Assembly (NCBI RefSeq): GCF_001293395.1
Contig: NW_015438364.1
Span: forward strand, 620,001-684,000
Length of the DNA: 64,000 bases
DNA from: Leptomonas pyrrhocoris
Lineage: Eukaryota; Euglenozoa; Kinetoplastea; Trypanosomatida; Trypanosomatidae
Direction: 5' to 3'
Part shown: piece after piece, positions 29,301 to 37,465 of the stretch
Layout of the letters: every line of letters begins with the position of its first letter
Numbering within the stretch: position 1 is the stretch's first letter
Notes under the pieces: model-generated
The model's database searches: none
What the model was told of the DNA's origin: nothing
What the model saw: only the letters and a program-made list of their open reading frames with translations
Made by a program: the position numbers and the translations under genes

Positions 29301-30227
29301 CACGAGCTCCGCCGCTGCAGTCGCGGCCGTGTCCGAAGGGGAGGCCGGAGGAAACGTCGCCCACCGCCCCGCCGCCCTTGCCGCTTCAGCGTGTTTGCGC
29401 TGTTTCGATGAGAGGAGAAAGAGCGGGAAGCCAAGAGCGTCGATGACGCGCTCGGCATGCATCGCGGCTACGTTCTCCGCCTCCTTCGCGGTCGGCGCAA
29501 AGCCCTCGCCGAAGCGTTCTCCGTACTCTGGGGGCAGCGGGAGGCGCCACCGGGCGTGAAACTGTGGGGCACCGCCCTCAACGCCCTGCACCTCACGCAC
29601 CTCCAACCCCGGCACGGGCGCACCAAAGGAGGAAGATGCCGACGACGCCGACGGCTTACCGGCACTTCCCCGATCGCCGCTGTCCGGTGGCGGTGATTGT
29701 TGACGGCGAATGAAGTTCATCACTTTCGCCTTCGCGTAGGCGTCGACAACGTCGATGGTTTGCACCGCCTCGGTGCGCGTGGACGAGGGCGACGCACCGA
29801 TTTCGCGTGCCGTCATTGTGGCGCTGCCCGTCGTGGCAGAGACGTCGGAGGTGCTAGAGGTGAAGGAAGAAGCGGGCGCCGCCTCCGGCTTCAGCACTTC
29901 CACCTCAATGGTGGACCAGTCATCTGCGTCTATTTTCGCGGCACTGCTGTTGCGGTGGTGCGGAGGCGCAACGTAGGGAGAAGATGTGGCGTAGTTCCGT
30001 TGTGCGCAACACAAAGTAGACGTGCCCTGCGGGCGAGGAACGACAGACACGACACCGTAGACCCGTCTTGTCTCCCAGGAGGAGGAATTGCCGTGTGACG
30101 TGGTAGTGGAGTAGAGACATGTAATCCATGCAGTCCAGCCGCATCCGCGGGAGAGTTGTGAGAGCCGCTTCGTGACACCGGCATGCTTTTCTGCCGCTGC
30201 AAACGGCATCTGCGACAGCAACAGCAA
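23337..30227 (-). CDS. Giant dsRBD-repeat protein with DEAH-helicase-like HA2/OB C-terminus but no helicase motor
   Basis: This 2296-residue protein is probably mitochondrial: the first 80 residues are rich in Arg, Ser and Thr with few acids and include CAQRNYATSS. It contains repeated units that resemble degenerate double-stranded-RNA-binding domains. Each is a beta-strand pair around LPLPP, a basic loop, then a helix of type AxxxAxxHAERVIDALGFPL. They lie near 222-292, 413-487, 671-752, 943-1070, 1200-1272, and, weaker, 1407-1450 and 1577-1625. The C-terminus carries features of RHA/DEAH helicase tails: RALPLQLAHVLLMGLLLDCV (about 1807-1826, HA2-like), LRSLLRCAVVASVAPQEV (about 1977-1994), ELFVFQGRRSA (about 2047) and TRVLGTCVTPLAAMVVG (about 2180-2196, OB-like). 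I find no GxGKT, DExH or motif VI anywhere. Kinetoplastid REH2 has dsRBDs plus a full DEAH core, so this may be a motor-less relative acting in mitochondrial RNA editing or ribosome assembly. That role is inference. Confidence 0.85.
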   Translation of the reverse strand: MLLLSQMPFAAAEKHAGVTKRLSQLSRGCGWTAWITCLYSTTTSHGNSSSWETRRVYGVVSVVPRPQGTSTLCCAQRNYATSSPYVAPPHHRNSSAAKIDADDWSTIEVEVLKPEAAPASSFTSSTSDVSATTGSATMTAREIGASPSSTRTEAVQTIDVVDAYAKAKVMNFIRRQQSPPPDSGDRGSAGKPSASSASSSFGAPVPGLEVREVQGVEGGAPQFHARWRLPLPPEYGERFGEGFAPTAKEAENVAAMHAERVIDALGFPLFLLSSKQRKHAEAARAAGRWATFPPASPSDTAATAAAELVPPPETPSPQPLQLLSISARERQERQLQINHVVFTPVEKGVFSPLSCTLASPYYYDPSSVRRIESFFNDHRVSFSRCLRLVHLQGGHENDIHQQQPRQRHWPPQRNLYLAQLTLPLPPQFGIRVAMGRGPTKKDAVTLACMHAELIIDAVGFALYPANHKQQAAHAEECARVRRWCAPPGDCDYRYTVTSPAPLELVDKLDASAAVAATAATAAAASVSAASPALINSERRKTRTDASDVRRHGHNGSRPEDESRPDDKDGRCANHGGRTDSADIEVGTTSSGSVESILLQHHNAVAAASHFANEVTMRDYENARLLLERYLEQFVRPAPPGAAPYSPPSPSEASPLRSLMFVETLGQRDRPCYRATITVPLVEGATAAKSVGQADTTVTTAAVPAASPVDAPLSYTQSFVAIGVSDVPHIAELAASLHALRTLAALNRLTLLRGSSAVIQAMESFATRGHLPQYKPTQPMLGLADVPPEKLPAAVRVMDGVIGRIAAAGLTTKMKEARAQVFTPGLVLPSRKSNLKMKSEHELHVLHRHTRGDFLLKELQQARSRTPRLDWDTTADAQNRIVIAPDTDPQTAPDYLHTLSSVRNPDRGVALRIRDYLERHGKTREMVCKTTRVPVSVKAPEEGYMFVTTLTLPLPEVNRWRTREEDDAAEGDTKEAEKETTAAEGAMVAAPSASTTTFPLSAAQISLSGRRTCMAQGEAPTREASFLMCNAHAELLLDALGIPLYDNSVLQCKHVDTARSLGRWAPLVRGALTVPAALRPLPPPLRKVTSSSALWARVQRDRHTAAEEASGEVGKNVDGAGAAAVGDSPAQEGPAAVDGSDATAGEVNDDDALCDVARLRFVHHTEIFHYSVRYASKFFTEKGLDFLRAVREYKVHHPKYGTVHRAIVELPTPPMYGKRYAVGVADSKQRALHLCSQHVVHILDALLIPLHHTKYAQSRYAHKGAVLGRKAPLPSEGRAGPNTPTPPGYYSVELSEAANERPPAIPVCPTADAAEDEFTWKTYVRRCAIYRQRWTAYMEKKAVSSLPVPGAPRSHVPVEDTTLDLAEAAPFQPQAGRQLREVCSFAGLPNPLAERIPFEVVKLSREKRVFVTTASLHGTPYTMRGFSSEGGPQSRQRAFMHGVQLVQRVVRKNNEICVKARWGWTEGIDRRVGMLDPLKGEITHHGRVWVLRMWSAMHCPQRALQVLVREESSKSNGAALRDSTCGAAADNDASTSNMKEALHTRAATPSSHAEHNESAPSSADGEGEAVELNRPQYYASVSVVEGSRAELPKVLLKESCVATGFNGAAAVQGAVHRVFLQLQRSPTMQALHRFLSHQPQLHLPSLRTLRDTDNIVRQLPLLLSPLVAEAGSSAAVDPPSLQSSSGESCWALPTYSTWPVKVLLRWVHAHDSAGELVPAAMNLPCTLAPLFASYGLVAADAALCRGSGEGRSELHTDSAGGAPSCLAGVLALLCRCLPQPFAVASTLSSASSSADPALAVSNAVARDRALPLQLAHVLLMGLLLDCVPWAVRLVAMVVCAEETLGWYTAARLALRLPEVDTQANPAATEMWSRMSVDVVEAVLLSADPATLPLPASVMSYARAVSQRLRCVSTDVQSGLKDAEANPENAYNTDVESRHRGIDAAWLHQAEALLRNMKDGHDSGSAPLQQLSMQETWRLRSLLRCAVVASVAPQEVWVRAGGAEDFVRNLYHDEAEEEEFKDGDGAGEAADRDDDDDEETAGRTPTSEELFVFQGRRSAPLAALCVNGMDLTRSDADSLHTLSSMAACFVAFGCAVEPVARREPAIHDATATPVSTGATLSAARSPSHCADSAAATEDEDEDDGNGDGSDAAETAEDDTFEKDEEEYGRDVRGKAIDAVCFTRVLGTCVTPLAAMVVGQDTIRSLSTSSPTSASTATTGGGALRPAGEDMPFLMTAFQGTVPLLVHDGKSVEALQQLSAHFRARVVRVSPFTDTERAALCQLVSLPVEAVRDDGVDDA

Positions 30228-30261
30228 TGAACGCTGTCCCTTTCTTTTTTCTTCGTTAAAT

Positions 30262-30300
<39 letters not shown>

Positions 30301-31196
30301 GTATCTGTGCTAGTGTCGCTCTCAACGAGCTCCTATCTATTTCTCCCTTTCCCAGGCCAAAAAGGGGGCGTTTTCGCTGGTTTATCTCTTGATATATATG
30401 TATGTATGTATACGCCGGTGTAAGACATTGAAACGTGCAACGGGGGTAGAATGGCCACGTCGACAGCAACCAAACAGGTGCGGGGAACAGAGAGGGAGGG
30501 AGAGAGAGAGAGAGAGAGATGGTGCAGGCGAAGTTGAAATGTGTTTGCAGACAACGCTATAAAGAAAAAGCAAATGAACGACGGTGGTGGACACGCCAAA
30601 GCACCGCGAAGGGCCAAACCTGCATCACATATCTTCTCCTTTGAATCATCATTTTTCTTCCTTCTTTCTTTCTTTTTGCAGTTGCTTTACGCGGTCGCGG
30701 CCGTTAAAGTCCTGATGGTGACGCGCTTCAGCTTCGTTGTAGCAGACGTACATCAGAGCCCGTCGAGCATGAAGTGATCCTCGCCTGCCTTCCCAAGAAA
30801 ACTCGCCGCGGTGCTCTCCGTTGCATGACCCTTATTTTTTGATTGTTTGTTTTTTCAAAAGAAGAAACTGTGCGGAATTGAAGAAACGCAAAAAAGTTGA
30901 TCTCACTAGTCAGGACGAGAAAACCGGCTGCACCCGGCGCAGCTAGTCGTATTCCTCACCACAACGGTAGCAAGGCCATCTTCCCCCCCCCCCCTGAGCG
31001 TGTTCCTTAGTAACACAAAAGACGCGTAATGTTGCTTCACGACAGGCTGTAAGACTCGAATAACCTGTAACAAAAAAAGACCTCCCAATAATATTAATAA
31101 TAAGTCAAAGCCGGCACCGGCAGATTCGGTGAATTCTTCTTTTGCCTTTAAAGAGAACCGCCATTTTTGTTCTTCCTTGCTCTTCTCATGTTCAAC
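30228..31196. other. Intergenic spacer with GT and GA repeats
   Basis: Holds the 5' flank of the giant dsRBD gene with a GT repeat (30265-30294) and a GA repeat (about 30499-30518), a run of 11 C at 30984-30994, and the 3' flank of the RING-CH gene with TTAATAATAA near 31093-31102. No gene is seen. Confidence 0.55.
30265..30294. repeat. GT dinucleotide repeat
   Basis: About fifteen GT units, 40-70 bases upstream of the start of the giant dsRBD-repeat gene. Confidence 0.9.
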
Positions 31197-34100
31197 TCAA
31201 TGCGGAGGAGCTGCGGCAGCCCTACCGTTTTCATCTGCCTCCTCTGCCCTCTCCGGCTTCTCCTCCTCCTCCTCCTCCTCGTTCTGCGTCTGCCCTTGTC
31301 CTTCCATCTCGGCCTCCGACGCCGCTTCACTCGAACTCACGCTCTCCCACTCGTCGTTCTCCGCCTCCACCTCCCGCTCGTTGTCGCCGTCCTCTTCCCG
31401 ACTGCTACGCCTGCTGCCGCCGTCTTTGTTGCGCCACCCGCCATCGCTTTCGCTATAGCGGTCCACCATCTGACGGATGTTGTAGTGACGCTGAAAGGTC
31501 TCCGTCACCACAGACGGCGGGAACCTCCATAAGGTCTGCAGCGTCGGGGCAACGTACATCATGAAAAGCAGCGGCACTGCAACAACAATTGTCAAGGAGA
31601 AGGCAGCGCCGACCACCGCGGACCGGGCAAGCAGCGAAGGGCTCCAAATAAAAAAGCTCATAAGCGTCGCGCCCAGCAGCACGGGCAAGGCGTTGGAGGT
31701 GAAGGATAGCAAAAGCGAACCACACAGCACCGGCACCGTCCACACCATCAGCGAAGCAGCCATGAAGAAGAGCACTGAGACCACCACCCGACGGAGGACC
31801 ACGTACGAGGGAATGCGGCTCTCATCGAGGTAATCCTCCCGTCGGTTGAAGCCCATCGGCTCCACCATCGGCGGCAGCACCAACTCGTCGTCGAACTCCG
31901 CTCGCATGAAGTCCTCCACGGCGCGAATTTGGTCCTGGTCGAAGAGGTAGTCCTCCATGTGCACCACATGGCGACCGACCCACCGCACAAAAGGCAACAG
32001 CAGCCGCAGCTGTGCTCGCTGCAGCGGGAAGAAGACAAAGCACGAGACAGCGGTGAAGAAAGCCAAAACGTACAAGAGGAGAAGAGCGCCGTAGTCAAAG
32101 AAGATGTTGCGCACCAGCAGCATCGCCCCCCAGTCCATCACCTTGGTGTGCCAGCGGCCCACGCGCATAAACGGCTGCGTCACTTGCATGAACGCGACGT
32201 AGCAGTTGACGATGTTCTCCGTGTGCATCCGCAACGACGGCCGCTGCCGCTCATCCTTGTACACACTGTGCTCTATCCTTTTAATTATATCGTTGGAAAC
32301 GTGGCTTGAGCGATGGGGTACCTTTAAATGCCTTGCCTCCCAGCCAAAGATGTGAAAATTCCAAAATTTTGCTAAGGAAAGCTGTGGGTGCCGGGGAAAC
32401 ATGAGGGGCGGCTTCAAGAGGCCCTCGATGTCCACAGCAGACGCGGAGTGCGTGTCGTTCTTGTAGAAGTCCACCGGGGCCGATAGGGCGGTGAGGGTGT
32501 CGCACACGCTGGCGCGTCGCGTCGCCAGCCGCAGCCATTCAAGTGGCGCGCGCACTCGGGCGAGGGTGTCGCGAAAGCCCTCTGAAAACTCAGCGACACG
32601 CGCTGCGGAGCTCGGGTCGAGAAGGTCGAAGGTAAAGACGGCGGTGTCGGGCAGGCTCCCCCACACCTGCGCCCACACCTTCTCCGGCGTGTGGACCGTG
32701 ACCGAGGCATTCGCCCGAGGGTCTCTTCGCAGGAGGAACTTCTCGGGGATGCCTGCGGCGTAGTCCGGCACGAACTCGCCCATCTCTATATACGCTGCCT
32801 CCAACGGCATGAATACCTTCTCATCGAACAGCTGCAGCGCCTCGAGGCGACGCCACTCCGCAAAGGTGAGGTCGTCATCCATGTCGTACCCGTCACTTAT
32901 CGCAAAATCAAAGGCCATCTTGGTGGGCGGCGGGGGAAAGAATACGTCGGAGGAAGGAAAAGGTGACGCCGCCAGCATCACGCCGTCACCCCACACAAGA
33001 TTCCGCACGCCACTCATGCCCCAGAACGGAATGCGCATAAAGATGAGCAGCACTAGCAACTCCACCACCGCCACCCGCACAAAGCCGTACACAATACGCG
33101 GTGGGTCCGTGTCGAAGACTTGGGTAATGACGCAGCGCCAGTAGCCAAGCGCCGTATCCCAGCGCGCGTCGAAGCTGCGCACGAAGAACAGCTCAACACC
33201 GTTCGCGAAGAGCGCGCTCACCACTGTCAGCTCCACCGCTGTGAGCCCCATGACCAGCAGCGCCCCAATGCCCCAGTACACGGCGAGTTTCCACACCGTC
33301 AGCCCATAGAAGAAGTTCAGAAGCCCGCCATTCATACCGATGTCGAGGTAAGGCGACAACGCGTAGTGCAAAGTGATCCCACCCAGTTCCGGCAGAATAC
33401 AATAGAAAAAGAAGGCGTCGACTAAATAGACGTAAAAGAGAGTTTGCACCTCGTCTCGCGAGAGGAGCGGCACGCGTTCCGCAACCTCGTGGAAGCGCAG
33501 CTTCGGCTTTCTTAGGATGTGGCGAGAATAGCGGTAGCGCCATCCGACGACCAGCACAATACACGCCACCGCGATCACGACGCGGCCCAGCGGGCAGCGC
33601 AGAAGAAGTGTGAGGACGACGCCGTACCGCAGCTGCACTGCCAAGGAGGGAAGAAGCCGCCGCAACCCACCACCGCCGGCGCCGGACTTGACCCAGTCCA
33701 CCAAGTCGAACATCTCGTCCACAAAGGACAGACGTGGGGCGGGGTGGTCGTCATCGCTGTCGCTGTCGCCGCTACTACTGCCGTCGGTGGTGGAGTCGTC
33801 ATCTTCGCCAGACGAGGTGCCGTCATCTTCTCTTGCGTCGGCGGGTGCCGCTTCCGGCCCAGCACCATCCAACCTATCCGCTGCGCCATCCACCGTCGCC
33901 GCTGTCGCTTGCCGGTTGTTGTCCGTGTCGTGGCGAAGCCCGTCGACTGCTGCCATCGCGACCGGTGCCTCAGCCTCCTGCGGCATCGCCGCCGCCCCGT
34001 CCCGTTCGTGCTTCCGACGTGCGTTTTTAAAATACTTGTGCCATTGACGGGATGTCACAGACACGACAGTGGTGGCGGTGCACACAACAAGGCCAACGAG

Positions 34101-34772
34101 AAGCGTTTCGGCCCACGCAGCGAGACAGACGGTGTAGCTCACCTTCACGTCGGCGGAGTCTGTGTTGAAGAGCCACGCCACAAGAGGACTCGCTGAAGCA
34201 CTTGAGGCGTGCGTTTCCGGCGTCGTGGCGCTCCCAGTCACGATCCACAGCAGCACAGTAAGGCGGTGGTAGTTGTAGATGGCCCCTAAGAACATGGGGA
34301 CACACAGGAAGCGGAGTAAGGCGCACACTAGTGCCTCCACGATCTCCTTGAGGAGCGGCTGCACGAGAAATTTCAATAGAAACACGGTTCGCCCCTTGAA
34401 ATCGAGGGGCAGCTGCGCGCCAGGAGGGTAGTCGCTGTGTCCTAAGCGGTAGACAGCCCCGCAGCTGCGACAGGTGTTGTTGTGCTTCTGGATGACCCAC
34501 TTATCAATGCACCTCTGATGCACAAAGCCGACAGAGCCCCGGCAGCGACAGCGGTGGGTGACAATGGGGTCGGCGGGTGTGTTGTTGGAGTCGAAGCAGA
34601 TCCAGCACTCCATGTGCCTCCCCAGATGCGAGGGCGATGATGTCTGAGACGCGTGGTGCGATAGGTTGAAGGAGGAGAGGGGAGGGGAGGACGGCAGCGG
34701 TGCCTCGCCGTCACGGTCGCCCGCTCGCACATCCTCGACTCCGTGGACCGCGGCGGACGATGCAGTCTCCAT
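31197..34772 (-). CDS. RING-CH (MARCH-type) E3 ubiquitin ligase, Doa10/MARCH6-like
   Basis: This 1191-residue multi-pass protein probably acts as an ER ubiquitin ligase for degradation of misfolded or short-lived proteins. A C4HC3 RING-CH finger spans about 55-105: CWIC, then HRCRC, FVHQRC, and CRSCG. At least ten hydrophobic spans follow, for example near 150-178, 213-238, 383-410, 445-470, 487-525, 562-580, 890-916, 995-1025 and 1045-1075. The segment EVQTLFYVYLVDAFFFYCIL with ELGGITLHYALSPYLD (about 440-477) recalls the conserved TD region of Doa10. Long acidic loops (about 310-345) and a Glu-rich tail (1125-1180) are lineage features. Doa10 and MARCH6 are of similar or slightly smaller size with a RING-CH at the very N-terminus, as here after a 54-residue Ser/Pro leader. 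Substrates are unknown. A different large MARCH-type ligase remains possible. Confidence 0.85.
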   Translation of the reverse strand: METASSAAVHGVEDVRAGDRDGEAPLPSSPPLSSFNLSHHASQTSSPSHLGRHMECWICFDSNNTPADPIVTHRCRCRGSVGFVHQRCIDKWVIQKHNNTCRSCGAVYRLGHSDYPPGAQLPLDFKGRTVFLLKFLVQPLLKEIVEALVCALLRFLCVPMFLGAIYNYHRLTVLLWIVTGSATTPETHASSASASPLVAWLFNTDSADVKVSYTVCLAAWAETLLVGLVVCTATTVVSVTSRQWHKYFKNARRKHERDGAAAMPQEAEAPVAMAAVDGLRHDTDNNRQATAATVDGAADRLDGAGPEAAPADAREDDGTSSGEDDDSTTDGSSSGDSDSDDDHPAPRLSFVDEMFDLVDWVKSGAGGGGLRRLLPSLAVQLRYGVVLTLLLRCPLGRVVIAVACIVLVVGWRYRYSRHILRKPKLRFHEVAERVPLLSRDEVQTLFYVYLVDAFFFYCILPELGGITLHYALSPYLDIGMNGGLLNFFYGLTVWKLAVYWGIGALLVMGLTAVELTVVSALFANGVELFFVRSFDARWDTALGYWRCVITQVFDTDPPRIVYGFVRVAVVELLVLLIFMRIPFWGMSGVRNLVWGDGVMLAASPFPSSDVFFPPPPTKMAFDFAISDGYDMDDDLTFAEWRRLEALQLFDEKVFMPLEAAYIEMGEFVPDYAAGIPEKFLLRRDPRANASVTVHTPEKVWAQVWGSLPDTAVFTFDLLDPSSAARVAEFSEGFRDTLARVRAPLEWLRLATRRASVCDTLTALSAPVDFYKNDTHSASAVDIEGLLKPPLMFPRHPQLSLAKFWNFHIFGWEARHLKVPHRSSHVSNDIIKRIEHSVYKDERQRPSLRMHTENIVNCYVAFMQVTQPFMRVGRWHTKVMDWGAMLLVRNIFFDYGALLLLYVLAFFTAVSCFVFFPLQRAQLRLLLPFVRWVGRHVVHMEDYLFDQDQIRAVEDFMRAEFDDELVLPPMVEPMGFNRREDYLDESRIPSYVVLRRVVVSVLFFMAASLMVWTVPVLCGSLLLSFTSNALPVLLGATLMSFFIWSPSLLARSAVVGAAFSLTIVVAVPLLFMMYVAPTLQTLWRFPPSVVTETFQRHYNIRQMVDRYSESDGGWRNKDGGSRRSSREEDGDNEREVEAENDEWESVSSSEAASEAEMEGQGQTQNEEEEEEEKPERAEEADENGRAAAAPPH

Positions 34773-36001
34773 CTCCGAGAGACCGCAGCTCCGAAATGTT
34801 CAAAAAAAAAAATAAGACACCTCCAAAAACAAAAGGCAACAGCAGCAGCGCTCTGAGAGACGGCGGTGGCGAGGTGGTGGTATTCGAGAACCTCCTCCTC
34901 CTCTTCTCAATTCGTTGCCAAGCACCACGCTGCTAGATGACGCACGGGAATGTGCTTCAGTACAAATTGTTTTTCTTTTTAAAGGAAACGCAGAAAAAGA
35001 GACAAGAACAGCGAACGTACTTCAAAGCAGTTACCTACATATATAATGAGTCACACCAAGCAGAAACAAAGAAACAAGAATGCACAACAGTCGAAGAAAG
35101 CGCTGTGAATAAAGGGCAATTGGAGGAACGAATGAATGATGTTCCGCTCCGCCAAACTTCCTGCGTCCCCGCTAGGTCACACAAAGAAGGGGTCTGAGGG
35201 TGCGTGCGTGTGGGTGCACTCCAACGCTATTTTCCTCTTACGAAAGCAACGCGATCGGAAACTGTGCGTAACCGTGGGGGTTTTATCTTTTTGCCAAAGG
35301 AGATTCGATGTGTGCGCAGAGAGAAGAGAGATGGAAGGCGGTCGAGTGATGCATTGCGTGGCGGCAAGAAAAGAAGAGGAGAGAGAGAAAAAAGGCGGTT
35401 CGTGCCGCTACTGCGAAAGCGAGGAGACGCCAAGTTGAGCCGAGCACGTCAGCTCCGTGAAATGGCACAGTCGTGTGCAGTTTTATAGTTGTTGTTGTTG
35501 TTTTATTCCAGCACGCACTGCTCAAAAAGGGTCATTCACTCCTCCTCCCTTTTGTTAACAGACCGCAGAGCTGCAACGGCTGGGAAATAAGGGGCGGAGT
35601 ACTAGGCAAATCGCGCAAACAGTTCCCCCCTCTGCGTGTCACTGTCCTGTCGTGCCCCTTCTCACATTCCCACGCCGACTTTGTCCGCAAAGCGGCTCGC
35701 CCGTCGTTGTTCAAAGAAGAAAAAAAAATGGTTTTGTTTTTCTCTACGTTCTCGGAAACGCTTTGATCAGCAACATTATAACACGTATAGAAGTAATCAA
35801 AAGAAAAAGCAGTAGGAACATCTCTATACAAACGCGCACGCACGCCGCAGATACATGGAAACGGCGGTGTCGGGGAGAGAATATGAGAGGTACACCTGAT
35901 CGCAAAGCTGCCATAGGAAAAGACGTGCGTCATAGGCCCGGTGGCGTACGTCAGCAGCCGTGGGCGCGCGCGTCTCATAAATACACTCTTTCGTCATGTT
36001 T
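34773..36001. other. Intergenic spacer
   Basis: 1.2 kb. It holds the 5' flank of the RING-CH gene (A-run near 34801-34811) and the 3' flank of the ABC ATPase gene. The frames at 35532-35978 and on the + strand at 35136-35488 are purine/pyrimidine-tract translations and not accepted. A GTTGTTGTTGTTG tract lies near 35490-35502. Confidence 0.55.
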
Positions 36002-37465
36002 TCACATACCCTCTTCTGCCTCCTTTTCCTCTCGGTGCACCACCGGCGTCAGCGGCGAGGGCCGAGACGGCGGCACGGCAGCAGCAGCAGCAGACTGCAG
36101 CCCGTTTCTCCACCGCCCCGGCGGCGCGGAGGAGTTCGGCGGAGCAAGCCCTCCCGCCGCGTTTGTTTGCGCCGGCACTGGCGACGACACGTTCTCACCT
36201 GCCCGCAGGGAGCCGAAGCCGGAGGTTGCAGGCGAGGGGGGGAGCAGCGGTGCCTCACCGATGTCCTTCTCGTTGAGTGAGTCATTCCCGCCGTTGTGCA
36301 GCCGCAACGGGTTCGCCCCCGGCCCTTGCACCGACCCAACTACCGGGCTGTTGCCACAGGGGTCGAGGCGGAGTCGCACCATCGCCGCGCCGCCGGCCTC
36401 CACGGTCTCGGCATCCTCCGCGTCCGACGTGGCGTTCTCGTTGATGTGTGTCAGCCCCGTAATCAGCTTCTCCTTCTCCGTCAAGTATTTCGCGTACTTC
36501 TCTAGGTTGAGACACGTCGGCACGGTGTTGTACACCTCTTTGGCGAAACGGCCGTCGTTCACGTACAGGATGCGGTCGGCGTAGCACTCAATGTCCGGGT
36601 TGTGGGTGACCATAATGCACGTCGTCTTGGTGCGGCGGTTGATGCGGAGGAGCAGGTCCATGATTTCGATCGTGTTCGCCGTGTCAAGGTCGCCGGTGGG
36701 CTCGTCCAGCAGCAAGAGGGACGGGTTATTCGCCAGACTGCGGGCGATGGTCACACGCTGCTGCTCGCCCCCGCTGAGCTCGGATGGGAGGTGGTTGATG
36801 CGGTTGCGTAGGCCGACCAAGGTGAGCAGCTGACGGGAGCGCAGGCGTATCTCCTTGTTCGACAGTTTGCCCAGCAGCGTCATGGGTAGTTCCACGTTCT
36901 CCGCGGCGGTCATGGTGGCAATCAGGTTGAAGGTCTGAAATACAAACCCCAACGACTTCAGCCGGATGTCGGCCAGAACGTTCTCCGTGGTGTCCTTATC
37001 GATGTTGCGGCCGTTCACTTCAATCGTGCCGTTCGTGCACGCATCAATCGTGCCGACAATGTTCAGCAGTGTCGTCTTACCACCGCCGCTGGGGCCCCGA
37101 ATCATCACAAACTCGCCACGCCGAACGGGGCCAAACGGCGGGGGTAGGCTGTCCTCGCTAGAGGCCGTGTTCGTCACGACGGTGTGGCCCTCGGACGGGC
37201 TGTCCGGTTCTGTCAGCGTAATGTCCTTCAGGGCTTCCACCCGGTCGTCAGTCCCGGCGATCGGATAGCTCTTGCTGATGTGGCGGAGACGCAAGACCAC
37301 CGGCTCGGAGCGCAGCGCACGCAGCCGCGCCGCCTCCGCATTCAAAGGACTCGCAAGTCGCGGATCGTCTGTAAGGGTGTTTTCGCGGATGCCAAGCGCA
37401 CCGCTCAGTTGGCTGTCCCCAGCATCTACCTTGGGTGCACAGGCGGCAGTTCTTTCCGTGAGCAT
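36002..37465 (-). CDS. Stand-alone ABC ATPase of MacB/LolD type
   Basis: This 487-residue protein has one nucleotide-binding domain and no membrane span. Walker A is GPSGGGKTT (about 124-132), the Q-loop lies in FVFQTFN (about 174-180), the signature is LSGGEQQRV (about 230-238), Walker B is LLLLDEPTGDLD (about 249-260), and the H-loop is VTHNPD (about 286-291). DEPTGDLD and the spacing are typical of LolD/MacB/FtsE-like importers and exporters that work with a separate permease. An insertion of about 30 residues precedes Walker A (SPSEGHTVVTNTASSEDS). A 150-residue disordered tail (about 340-487) may link to a partner. In kinetoplastids, soluble half-ATPases of this kind have been placed in the ABCH group, which may fit. 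Start: ATG 37465 (MLTERTAAC); an upstream in-frame Met at 37546 adds only a short Leu/Val-rich leader. The permease partner is not in this window. Confidence 0.9.
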   Translation of the reverse strand: MLTERTAACAPKVDAGDSQLSGALGIRENTLTDDPRLASPLNAEAARLRALRSEPVVLRLRHISKSYPIAGTDDRVEALKDITLTEPDSPSEGHTVVTNTASSEDSLPPPFGPVRRGEFVMIRGPSGGGKTTLLNIVGTIDACTNGTIEVNGRNIDKDTTENVLADIRLKSLGFVFQTFNLIATMTAAENVELPMTLLGKLSNKEIRLRSRQLLTLVGLRNRINHLPSELSGGEQQRVTIARSLANNPSLLLLDEPTGDLDTANTIEIMDLLLRINRRTKTTCIMVTHNPDIECYADRILYVNDGRFAKEVYNTVPTCLNLEKYAKYLTEKEKLITGLTHINENATSDAEDAETVEAGGAAMVRLRLDPCGNSPVVGSVQGPGANPLRLHNGGNDSLNEKDIGEAPLLPPSPATSGFGSLRAGENVSSPVPAQTNAAGGLAPPNSSAPPGRWRNGLQSAAAAAVPPSRPSPLTPVVHREEKEAEEGM

